DNA of 64,000 bases, taken from Listeria monocytogenes ATCC 19117. Lineage in GTDB: Bacteria > Bacillota > Bacilli > Lactobacillales > Listeriaceae. The DNA lies in contig NC_018584.1 of the NCBI RefSeq assembly GCF_000307025.1, forward strand, positions 1,054,001-1,118,000, read 5' to 3'. The position numbers and the translations under genes were made by a program. Positions 56,841 through 64,000 of the stretch are shown piece by piece; position 1 is the first letter of the stretch, and each line of letters begins with the position of its first letter. Below the pieces are notes generated by a model. The model was not told the origin of the DNA and searched no databases. It worked only from the letters and a program-made list of their open reading frames with translations.

Positions 56841-59800
56841 ATGAATCGAATTAAAAAAGTATTAGTAGCAAACCGCGGAGAAATTGCAATCCGTGTTATG
56901 CGTGCGTGTACTGAACTCAAAATCAAAACAGTGGCTATTTATTCACAAGAAGATACCGGAAGTTTTCACCGGTATAAATCAGATGAAGCTTATCTGGTTG
57001 GAGCAGGGAAAAAGCCTATTGATGCGTATCTAGATATCGAAAACATAATAGAGATTGCTAAAGAATCTGGTGCAGACGCGATTCATCCGGGATATGGTTT
57101 CTTGTCCGAAAACATTGAATTTGCTCGTCGTTGTGAGCAAGAAGGCATTATTTTCGTTGGTCCTAAATCAAAACACCTAGATATGTTTGGTGATAAAATC
57201 AAAGCAAAAGAACAAGCTCTATTAGCTGATATTCCAGTAATTCCGGGAAGTAATGGACCCGTGGCTGGTATTAAAGAAGTAGAAGAATTTGGTGAGAAAA
57301 ACGGTTACCCATTAATGATTAAAGCTTCTCTTGGAGGCGGCGGTCGTGGTATGCGTGTCGTAGAATCAAAAGAACATGTCAAAGAAAGCTTTGAACGTGC
57401 ATCCTCAGAAGCAAAAGCGGCATTTGGGAACGATGAAGTATACGTAGAAAAATGCGTGATGAATCCGAAACATATCGAAGTACAAATTCTTGGGGACACC
57501 CATGGCAACATCGTTCATTTATTTGAACGTGATTGTTCTATCCAACGTCGTCATCAAAAAGTAGTAGAGGTAGCGCCATGTAATGCGATTACTTCTGAAC
57601 TACGTAACCGTATCTGTGATGCTGCAGTAAAATTAATGAAAAATGTTGATTACATTAATGCTGGAACAGTTGAATTTTTAGTGGAAGGCGATGATTTCTA
57701 CTTTATCGAAGTAAATCCTCGTGTCCAAGTGGAGCATACAATTACTGAAATGATTACAGGGATTGATATTGTTCAATCACAACTATTCATTGCAGATGGT
57801 TACGCGCTTCACGACCAACTAGTAGCTATTCCTAAGCAAGAGGATATCCATATTCACGGTTCTGCTATTCAAAGCCGTATTACAACGGAAGATCCACTTA
57901 ATAACTTTATGCCAGATACTGGTCGAGTAGATACGTATCGCTCTACAGGTGGGTTTGGAGTTCGGTTGGATGCTGGTAACGGCTTCCAAGGAACAGTAGT
58001 AACACCATTTTATGATTCCTTACTTGTAAAATTATGTACTTGGGGAATGACATTCGAACAAGCAACGCGCAAAATGCGTCGTAACTTAATTGAATTCCGT
58101 ATCCGTGGTGTCAAAACGAACATTCCTTTCTTATTAAATGTTGTTCGTCATCCGGATTTTGCAAGTGGTAATTATAATACAAGCTTTATTGATACAACAC
58201 CGGAACTATTTAAATTCCCACATATTCGCGACCGTGGTACAAAAACGTTGCGTTATATTGGTAATGTAACGGTTAATGGTTTCCCAGGAATTAAGCACCG
58301 TGATAAACCTGTATATGCAGAACCACGCTTGCCAAAAATTCCGTATGGTTCGCAAATCTCTCCAGGTACAAAACAAATTTTGGATGCAAAAGGTCCAGAA
58401 GGCGTTGTAGACTGGGTGAAAAAACAAGAAGAAGTGCTCTTAACAGACACTACACTTCGGGATGCGCACCAATCTTTACTTGCAACACGTGTTCGCTCGA
58501 AAGACATTTTCCAAATAGCAGATGCGATGGCTCATTTATTACCAAACATGTTTTCCTTTGAAATGTGGGGTGGCGCGACTTTTGACGTGGCATATCGTTT
58601 CCTAAATGAAGATCCTTGGGTGCGCCTAGAGACACTTAGAAAACAAATTCCAAACGTGATGTTCCAAATGTTACTTCGCGGAGCTAATGCAGTTGGGTAT
58701 AAAAACTATCCTGACAATGTTATCCGTGAATTCGTTAAGCAATCAGCACAATCCGGTGTGGATGTATTCCGCGTGTTTGACAGCTTAAACTGGATCAAAG
58801 GCATGGAAGTGTCCATTGATGCTGTTCGTGAAGCAGGGAAGATCGTAGAGGCTGCTATCTGCTATACAGGAGATATCGATGATGACACAAGAACGAAATA
58901 TACCATAGATTACTATAAAGATATGGCGAAAGAGCTCGTTGCTCAAGGCACGCATATCCTAGGAATCAAAGATATGGCTGGGCTTTTAAAACCACAAGCG
59001 GCATACCGTTTGATTGGCGAATTAAAAGATACAGTAGATGTTCCAATCCACCTTCACACGCATGACACAAGCGGCAACGGTATTTATACTTACGCAGCAG
59101 CTGTCAGTGCTGGCGTTGACATTGTGGACGTGGCATCAAGCGCAATGAGTGGGGCTACAAGCCAACCAAGTATGACTGGTCTTTATTACGGATTAGTGAA
59201 TGGTAATCGTCAAACGAATTTAGACGCTCAAAATTCCCAAATCATTAATCATTACTGGGAAGATGTTCGTCACTATTACAAAGACTTTGACAATGCACTT
59301 AATTCACCTCAAACAGAAGTATACATTCATGAAATGCCAGGTGGTCAATATACTAACCTTCAACAACAAGCCATTGCAGTTGGACTTGGCGATCGTTGGG
59401 ACGAAGTGAAAGAAATGTATACAGTGGTTAATCAAATGTTTGGTGATATCGTTAAAGTAACACCTTCTTCCAAAGTTGTTGGAGACTTAGCACTATTTAT
59501 GGTTCAAAATGAATTATCCGAAGAAGATGTATACGAAAAAGGCGATACCATTGATTTCCCAGATTCCGTTATCGAATTCTTTATGGGGGAAATTGGTCAA
59601 CCATACGGCGGCTTCCCAGAAAAACTTCAAAAACTAGTACTCAAAGGACGTACACCACTTACAGATCGTCCAGGCGCTTTAATGGAACCAGTTAACTTTG
59701 TTGAAGTCAAAGCAGAATTAAAAGAAAAAATGGGTTATGAACCAACTGAAAAAGATGTCATTTCCTATATTTTGTATCCAAAAGTGTTCCTAGATTATCA

Positions 59801-60281
59801 AGAAATGATTAATAAATATGGTGATGTAACAGTCCTTGATACACCAACATTCTATAAAGGAATGCGTTTAGGGGAAACAATCGAAGTAGAACTTGAAAAA
59901 GGAAAAATCCTTTTAATCAAGCTAAATTCTATTGGTGAACCAATTGCGGATGGCACACGTGTTATCTATTTTGAATTAAATGGACAACCACGTGAGATTA
60001 ACATCCAAGATATGAACGTTCAATCCACTGTTATTGCACGCCGTAAGATTGATACAACTAATCCTGAACATGTTGGAGCTACAATGACAGGTTCAGTCAT
60101 TCAAGTAGTTGTTAAAAAAGGCGACTCTGTGAAAAAAGGTGATCCACTACTAATCACAGAAGCAATGAAAATGGAAACAACGATTCAAGCGCCTTTCGAT
60201 GGAGAAGTTAGCAGCATTTATGTTTCTGACGGCGATACTATCGAATCTGGTGATCTTTTAATTGAAGTAAACAGAATTTAA
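56841..60281 (+). CDS. pycA: Pyruvate carboxylase
   Basis: A 1146-residue biotin enzyme making oxaloacetate from pyruvate, the only entry into the incomplete Listeria TCA cycle. Order: biotin carboxylase (1-450; KASLGGGGRGMRVV and EVNPRVQVEHT), carboxyltransferase (about 530-800; TLRDAHQSLLATR, AMSGATSQP), and biotin carrier with K1110 in EAMKMET. In L. monocytogenes it is known to be inhibited by direct binding of c-di-AMP at the carboxyltransferase dimer interface. ATG 56841 has AGGAGG 6 nt upstream. Confidence 0.97.
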   Translation: MNRIKKVLVANRGEIAIRVMRACTELKIKTVAIYSQEDTGSFHRYKSDEAYLVGAGKKPIDAYLDIENIIEIAKESGADAIHPGYGFLSENIEFARRCEQEGIIFVGPKSKHLDMFGDKIKAKEQALLADIPVIPGSNGPVAGIKEVEEFGEKNGYPLMIKASLGGGGRGMRVVESKEHVKESFERASSEAKAAFGNDEVYVEKCVMNPKHIEVQILGDTHGNIVHLFERDCSIQRRHQKVVEVAPCNAITSELRNRICDAAVKLMKNVDYINAGTVEFLVEGDDFYFIEVNPRVQVEHTITEMITGIDIVQSQLFIADGYALHDQLVAIPKQEDIHIHGSAIQSRITTEDPLNNFMPDTGRVDTYRSTGGFGVRLDAGNGFQGTVVTPFYDSLLVKLCTWGMTFEQATRKMRRNLIEFRIRGVKTNIPFLLNVVRHPDFASGNYNTSFIDTTPELFKFPHIRDRGTKTLRYIGNVTVNGFPGIKHRDKPVYAEPRLPKIPYGSQISPGTKQILDAKGPEGVVDWVKKQEEVLLTDTTLRDAHQSLLATRVRSKDIFQIADAMAHLLPNMFSFEMWGGATFDVAYRFLNEDPWVRLETLRKQIPNVMFQMLLRGANAVGYKNYPDNVIREFVKQSAQSGVDVFRVFDSLNWIKGMEVSIDAVREAGKIVEAAICYTGDIDDDTRTKYTIDYYKDMAKELVAQGTHILGIKDMAGLLKPQAAYRLIGELKDTVDVPIHLHTHDTSGNGIYTYAAAVSAGVDIVDVASSAMSGATSQPSMTGLYYGLVNGNRQTNLDAQNSQIINHYWEDVRHYYKDFDNALNSPQTEVYIHEMPGGQYTNLQQQAIAVGLGDRWDEVKEMYTVVNQMFGDIVKVTPSSKVVGDLALFMVQNELSEEDVYEKGDTIDFPDSVIEFFMGEIGQPYGGFPEKLQKLVLKGRTPLTDRPGALMEPVNFVEVKAELKEKMGYEPTEKDVISYILYPKVFLDYQEMINKYGDVTVLDTPTFYKGMRLGETIEVELEKGKILLIKLNSIGEPIADGTRVIYFELNGQPREINIQDMNVQSTVIARRKIDTTNPEHVGATMTGSVIQVVVKKGDSVKKGDPLLITEAMKMETTIQAPFDGEVSSIYVSDGDTIESGDLLIEVNRI

Positions 60282-60297
60282 AAACATAAATGACTAA

Positions 60298-60412
60298 CGG
60301 GTGGGAATATGACGCTAATTTAAAGTGAAGAACTTTAAAAATCGATAAGTTAAACGTGAGAATAAAGACGTTTTTCCAGATTTATTAGTGTTAGATTTCC
60401 CGCCTGTTTTTT
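60298..60412 (+). ncRNA. Structured RNA element with three-way junction and T-tract
   Basis: Four helices can be drawn by eye. P1 pairs 60298-60307 with 60397-60406 (10 bp, two G-U). P2 pairs 60312-60319 with 60384-60391 (8 bp, one G-U). Inside are P3, 60320-60326 with 60332-60338 (7 bp, loop GAAGA), and P4, 60352-60357 with 60368-60373 (6 bp). Six T follow P1 directly (60407-60412). At minimum it is the pycA terminator; its complexity and place in front of the binding-protein gene suggest a riboswitch-like control element. None of the B12-box sequence is seen. Confidence 0.55.
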
Positions 60413-60434
60413 CTGAAAAAAGGAGAACATACAT

Positions 60435-61328
60435 ATGAAATGGTTTAAAGGAATTGCCGTAGTTTTATTGCTTGCTATTTTAACTGCATGCGGGAATACG
60501 GAAGTAAAAGAGACAACAAAGCAAACAGAAGAAATCAAAGTGAAAGATGCAACTGGTGAAACAATTACACTGAAAAAAGCTCCAACTAAAATTGTTTCAT
60601 TAATTCCAAGTAATACAGAAATTTTATTTGCACTAGGACTTGGTGATGAAGTAAAAGGAGTATCGGCATATGATGATTATCCAAAAGAAGCTCAGAAAAT
60701 AGAGAAAGTGACTTCTACTTCAGTTGATACAGAAAAAATTATTGCTCTTAAGCCTGATTTAGTTCTTGGACACGAATCGATGCTTGCAACAGAAAAAGAC
60801 GCTTATAAAATACTTACAGATGCGGGAATTAACGTGTTTGTAGTTCCAGACGCAACAAACTTAAAGGAAGTAGAAAAATCGATTGCTACCATTGGTGATC
60901 TAACTGGAACAGAAAAAGAAGCTACAAAAGTGACCGATTCAATGGAGAAACAAAAAATAGCTATTGAAAAGAAAGCGAAAGAATTAAAAACATCCCCAAA
61001 AGTATGGATTGAAATTAGTCCAGACTTATACACAGCAGGAAAAGGAACATTTATGAATGAAATGTTAGAACTTGCTGGTGGAACTAATATTGTAACAGAA
61101 TCAGGGTTCATTCCTTACAACGAAGAAAAAGTAGTAGAACTGCAACCGGATATCATTTTATCTGTCTATCCAGATGCCAAAGCAACTATCCAAAAACGTG
61201 CAGCATGGAAAGATATTCCAGCGGTTAAAAACGATAAAATCTATGAAATGGATGCCAATAAATTAAGTCGTCCAGGACCAAGATTGCTTGAAGGGGCAGC
61301 AGATATTCAGGCTGTTCTTGAAAACTAA
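60435..61328 (+). CDS. Solitary ABC solute-binding lipoprotein (BtuF/iron-siderophore type)
   Basis: A 297-residue lipoprotein, lipobox LTAC (C19), followed by a class III binding protein fold with a rigid helix: PTKIVSLIPSNTEILFALGLGDEVKGVS and ALKPDLVLGHES are typical of cobalamin, heme and siderophore receptors. No permease or ATPase gene is adjacent, so it must use a transporter encoded elsewhere or act as a sensor. AAAGGAG precedes the ATG. No promoter is evident downstream of pycA, so expression may depend on read-through of the structured element. Confidence 0.82.
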   Translation: MKWFKGIAVVLLLAILTACGNTEVKETTKQTEEIKVKDATGETITLKKAPTKIVSLIPSNTEILFALGLGDEVKGVSAYDDYPKEAQKIEKVTSTSVDTEKIIALKPDLVLGHESMLATEKDAYKILTDAGINVFVVPDATNLKEVEKSIATIGDLTGTEKEATKVTDSMEKQKIAIEKKAKELKTSPKVWIEISPDLYTAGKGTFMNEMLELAGGTNIVTESGFIPYNEEKVVELQPDIILSVYPDAKATIQKRAAWKDIPAVKNDKIYEMDANKLSRPGPRLLEGAADIQAVLEN

Positions 61329-61396
61329 TTCTTTGATAATTGCAGATGAAGCTTTACAAAAAATGACTTTTAAGGTAATTTAACATAGGGTGGATT

Positions 61397-61420
61397 TTTT
61401 ACTAAACCGTATTAGTAAAA
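61397..61420. promoter_or_regulatory. Inverted repeat TTTTACTAA-N6-TTAGTAAAA
   Basis: Perfect 9-bp arms around ACCGTA, between the binding protein gene and tagG. No T-tract follows on the plus strand, so it looks more like an operator than a terminator. Confidence 0.45.
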
Positions 61421-61609
61421 TAATTTGCCAAATAAGCAGAGCTATATACACTTAGAAGATCATGCATAAACAGCAAGAATATGGCAACCGAGACGACAAA
61501 TAATACAAACAAGGTGTCTGTGGTTTTAAGTGGAGGAGTTGCCTATAAAAGAATAGTGAGCTGAATCTGGTTATTAAAACCATATTATTTTTCGGGAAGA
61601 AGTGTTTTT

Positions 61610-62413
61610 GTGAAACAGGTTATGGAAGTTATTAAAGAACAAATAAAAAATTTACCAATGATATTTCGCATTGCGCGCTATGAAGATAAGGCTACATACC
61701 AAAGCCATTATTTAGGACTAGCATGGCAGATTTTAAATCCATTAATACAAATTGCTATTTATTATTTTGTGTTTGGATTTGGGATGAATGCAAAATCTGG
61801 ATCGGATGCAAGTTATATTGAATGGATGCTAGCGGGGATTATTCCTTGGTTCTTTATTAGTGCAGTTATTTTGCAAGGTGCGAATAGTATTTATAATAAA
61901 ATAGGCATGGTTTCAAAAATGAATTTCCCAATGAGTATTTTACCTAATATCACGATTGTCTCTAATTTAACAAGTTATTTTACTATGATGGTAATTTTGC
62001 TAGGCTTGCTCGCAATTAATGGAACTCCTATTACAATCTATTGGGGTCAGTACTTGTATTATTTTGTAGCCATGATTGCTTTTCTCTTCAGTGTTACTTT
62101 ATTTAATGCAACAATTAGCGTTTTAGTAAGAGACTATTATATTATGCTGCAATCTGTCATGCGTGTACTTTTTTACGTAACAGGGATTGTTTGGAATTTA
62201 GAAACAATGTTGCCGCAATGGCTAGTAGATTTACTCAAACTAAATCCGATTTACTATGTGGTAAACGGCTTTAGAGAGACATTCTTAATGAATAAAGGCT
62301 TCTGGGAATCTCCATCATACACGATGTATTTCTGGTTAATCACGCTAACATTACTATTTGTTGGTGCGACACTACACATGAAATTCCGCGAACGCTTCGT
62401 GGATTATTTATAG
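61610..62413 (+). CDS. tagG: Teichoic acid ABC exporter permease TagG
   Basis: A 267-residue ABC-2 permease with six membrane helices; KATYQSHYLGLAWQILNPLIQ near the N-terminus is the family coupling segment. It exports wall teichoic acid precursors with TagH. GTG start at 61610 is supported by GGGAAGAAG; an internal ATG at 61622 is an alternative. Confidence 0.92.
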   Translation: MKQVMEVIKEQIKNLPMIFRIARYEDKATYQSHYLGLAWQILNPLIQIAIYYFVFGFGMNAKSGSDASYIEWMLAGIIPWFFISAVILQGANSIYNKIGMVSKMNFPMSILPNITIVSNLTSYFTMMVILLGLLAINGTPITIYWGQYLYYFVAMIAFLFSVTLFNATISVLVRDYYIMLQSVMRVLFYVTGIVWNLETMLPQWLVDLLKLNPIYYVVNGFRETFLMNKGFWESPSYTMYFWLITLTLLFVGATLHMKFRERFVDYL

Positions 62414-62425
62414 GAGGTTAGACAG

Positions 62426-63433
62426 ATGGGTAAAAATATAAAAGTATCATTTAAACATGTGTCGAAAGAATATGACCTCTATCAAAATAAATCTGATAAG
62501 ATCAAAGGCTTGTTCATGCCGAAAAGTCAAAAAATGCAATCCTTTTGGGCGTTGCGAGACGTATCTTTTGATATTCATGATGGTGAAACAGTAGGACTTA
62601 TTGGGATCAATGGTTCTGGTAAGTCAACTATATCGAGTATTATGTCAGGTGTTATTCCTCCGACACAAGGAGAAGTCATTATCAACGGAGAAACTTCTTT
62701 AATTGCCATTGCAGTGGGACTAAAAGGTCCGCTGACGGGTTATGAAAATATTCGCTTGAAATTACTCATGCATGGAATGAAAAGTTCTCAAATTAACAAG
62801 TTGATGCCAAGTATTATCGAATTCGCTGATATAGGTGATTTTATTAATCAACCAATTAAAAACTATTCAAGCGGGATGCGTTCTCGTTTAGGTTTTGCAA
62901 TTTCGGTGCATACCAATCCTGATATTTTAGTTATTGATGAAGCCTTATCAGTGGGTGACCAGACTTTTTATGAGAAATGCGTTGATAAGATTAATGAATT
63001 TAAAGCGCGTGGCAAAACTATTGTTTTTGTCAGTCACTCACTTGGACAAGTAAAAAGTTTGTGTGACAGAATTATTTGGATGCATCACGGTGAAATAAGA
63101 GAGATGGGTACAGCACAAGAAGTTGCTCAAAAATATGATGAGTTTGTAAAATGGTTTAACAAACAACCAAATGATTATAAGAAAAAATATCAAAAAGAGC
63201 ATAAGGAAAATCAAAAAGCTCCTCAGAAAAAAATCTATCCTAATCCTAATGCCAATAAATACAGGCTAACTCTTTTTGATAAAATATTTTTAACTGTGCT
63301 AATTGCATTAACGATACTATTTGGAACACTAGTGGCGACAGGGAAATCTTTTAAAGGCTTAATTAGTGAAGAATCCACAACACAAATTGAAAAAGTAGTA
63401 CATGTTGATAATTACGATTTAAAATTGAATTAA
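62426..63433 (+). CDS. tagH: Teichoic acid ABC exporter ATPase TagH
   Basis: A 335-residue ATPase: Walker [10 protein letters not shown] (60-68), signature [11 protein letters not shown], Walker [12 protein letters not shown] and switch VSHS. After the ATPase come a basic linker (about 245-285) and one membrane helix (about 290-310) with a short outside tail. The B. subtilis TagH is roughly 190 residues longer, with an extended extracytoplasmic region, so this is a compact form. AGGAGG-type site precedes the ATG. Confidence 0.93.
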   Translation: MGKNIKVSFKHVSKEYDLYQNKSDKIKGLFMPKSQKMQSFWALRDVSFDIHDGETVGLIGINGSGKSTISSIMSGVIPPTQGEVIINGETSLIAIAVGLKGPLTGYENIRLKLLMHGMKSSQINKLMPSIIEFADIGDFINQPIKNYSSGMRSRLGFAISVHTNPDILVIDEALSVGDQTFYEKCVDKINEFKARGKTIVFVSHSLGQVKSLCDRIIWMHHGEIREMGTAQEVAQKYDEFVKWFNKQPNDYKKKYQKEHKENQKAPQKKIYPNPNANKYRLTLFDKIFLTVLIALTILFGTLVATGKSFKGLISEESTTQIEKVVHVDNYDLKLN

Positions 63434-63437
63434 CTGT

Positions 63438-63477
63438 AAAAAACTTCCAAAAGTTATCTATCTTTTGGAAGTTTTTA
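63438..63477 (+). terminator. Terminator of tagGH
   Basis: AAAAACTTCCAAAAG pairs with CTTTTGGAAGTTTTT, loop 8 nt. Confidence 0.92.
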
Positions 63478-63551
63478 TTTAAAATTGAAGAAGTAAAGCA
63501 TTTTATCATAAAATGAAATAAAAATTTTGTCTAAATGTTTAACAAATTTGT

Positions 63552-63560
63552 TGTTATAAT
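63552..63560 (+). promoter_or_regulatory. Extended -10 promoter of the autolysin gene
   Basis: TGTTATAAT: TG at 63552-63553, perfect TATAAT at 63555-63560. It overlaps a 12-bp palindrome AACAAATTTGTT (63541-63552). A second TGGTAAAAT is at 63611-63619. Confidence 0.52.
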
Positions 63561-63656
63561 ACCATTTATTTTTTTTGTAATAAATTTGTAACTTACGGAG
63601 GCATAAAGTTTGGTAAAATTAGGACAATAAACAAATTAAGGAGTGGTTGGAGAATA

Positions 63657-64000
63657 ATGATAAATAAAAAGTGGATGAAAATTGTAATGATTCCGATGCT
63701 AGTTGTTCCAATGTACGGTTTGACAACTGTTGGCGGACAATTACAAGATTCATTAACTGGAGAAAATTCCTTTGTTAAAGAGGTTGAAGCTGCAACGACA
63801 GCATCGCAACAAGCATTTATCGACAAAATAGCACCTGCTGCCCAGGCATCTCAAGAAAAATATCATCTGTTATCTAGTATAACTTTAGCTCAAGCAATTC
63901 TAGAATCTGGTTGGGGAAAAAGTGGACTTGCTACACAAGGATATAATTTATTTGGTATAAAAGGGAAATATAATGGACAATCAGTTATCATGACAACTTC
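63657..64000 (+). CDS. N-acetylglucosaminidase autolysin, N-terminal fragment (Aut/IspC locus)
   Basis: About 114 codons before the right edge, open to the end. A signal peptide (about 1-27, hydrophobic core MKIVMIPMLVVPMYGLTTVG) is followed by a glucosaminidase domain with LSSITLAQAILESGWGKSGL and YNLFGIKGKY, containing the catalytic glutamate of GH73-type enzymes. Position after tagGH is that of aut in EGD-e and of ispC in serotype 4b strains; the GW repeats that would anchor it to teichoic acids lie outside the window. GGAG precedes the ATG. Confidence 0.85.
   Translation, partial: MINKKWMKIVMIPMLVVPMYGLTTVGGQLQDSLTGENSFVKEVEAATTASQQAFIDKIAPAAQASQEKYHLLSSITLAQAILESGWGKSGLATQGYNLFGIKGKYNGQSVIMTT

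Noticed and set aside
60282-60434. Cobalamin riboswitch before the binding-protein gene
   Set aside because: The B12-box is not found and the element is smaller than a cobalamin riboswitch.
63538-63551. PrfA box resembling TTAACANNTGTTAA before the autolysin gene
   Set aside because: The left half fits but the right half is TTTGTT; the palindrome there has a different spacing.

Overview
The window is low-GC Firmicute DNA. Gene content, gene order and protein sequences match Listeria, very probably L. monocytogenes, in the stretch from patA through ccpC, gbuABC, liaFSR, rnjA, the molybdenum cofactor genes, pdhABCD, typA and pycA to tagGH and the aut/ispC autolysin locus. Many blocks are collinear with Bacillus subtilis (ykuJ-ykuL-ccpC-dapH-dapL-ykuT; yktA-yktB-yktC; ylaI-ylaN-ftsW-pycA). 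Gene names and species come from recognition by eye, not from a search. I see no insertion sequence, prophage, tRNA, rRNA or CRISPR array, so this is mostly core chromosome with a few accessory cassettes.

Layout. 1-4.6 kb: start of an aminotransferase (patA, minus strand), a Fur-box-controlled small protein, YkuJ, the c-di-AMP receptor CbpB, the regulator CcpC and two lysine/diaminopimelate genes (dapH, dapL). 4.6-16.3 kb: an MscS channel, the glycine-betaine importer GbuABC, a IIA-Glc PTS protein, CutC, CvfB, the LiaFSR envelope-stress system, KtrC and a split FUSC-type membrane pair. 16.3-20.6 kb: an LCP cell-wall ligase, RNase J1 with RpoY, and a HAD phosphatase. 20.6-29.7 kb: a LacI regulator divergent from a six-gene sugar operon (isomerase, two-part transketolase, FGGY kinase, PTS IIBCA and a cytoplasmic apiosidase-like hydrolase). 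29.7-38.9 kb: molybdate uptake and molybdenum cofactor synthesis. 39-46.2 kb: flavin reductase, peptide deformylase and pdhABCD behind an 833-nt control region. 46.2-56.6 kb: a membrane protein, a lactate-dehydrogenase homologue without its catalytic residues, a DsbA-like protein, CorA, SuhB, TypA, a surface protein, YlaI, YlaN and FtsW. 56.8-64 kb: pyruvate carboxylase, a lone ABC binding lipoprotein behind a structured RNA, teichoic acid exporter TagGH, and the start of a GW-type autolysin.

Themes. Osmotic and c-di-AMP physiology recurs (CbpB, GbuABC, MscS, KtrC, PycA), as do the cell envelope (DapHL, LiaFSR, LCP, FtsW, TagGH, autolysin) and pyruvate metabolism (PDH and PycA). The features I find most worth testing are: the LacI-controlled operon, which has the complete set expected for non-oxidative D-apiose catabolism from an apiose-containing glycoside; a three-way-junction RNA ending in a T-tract between pycA and the binding protein; an unannotated 35-codon leader ORF with an overlapping hairpin just upstream of corA; and the LDH-like pseudoenzyme.
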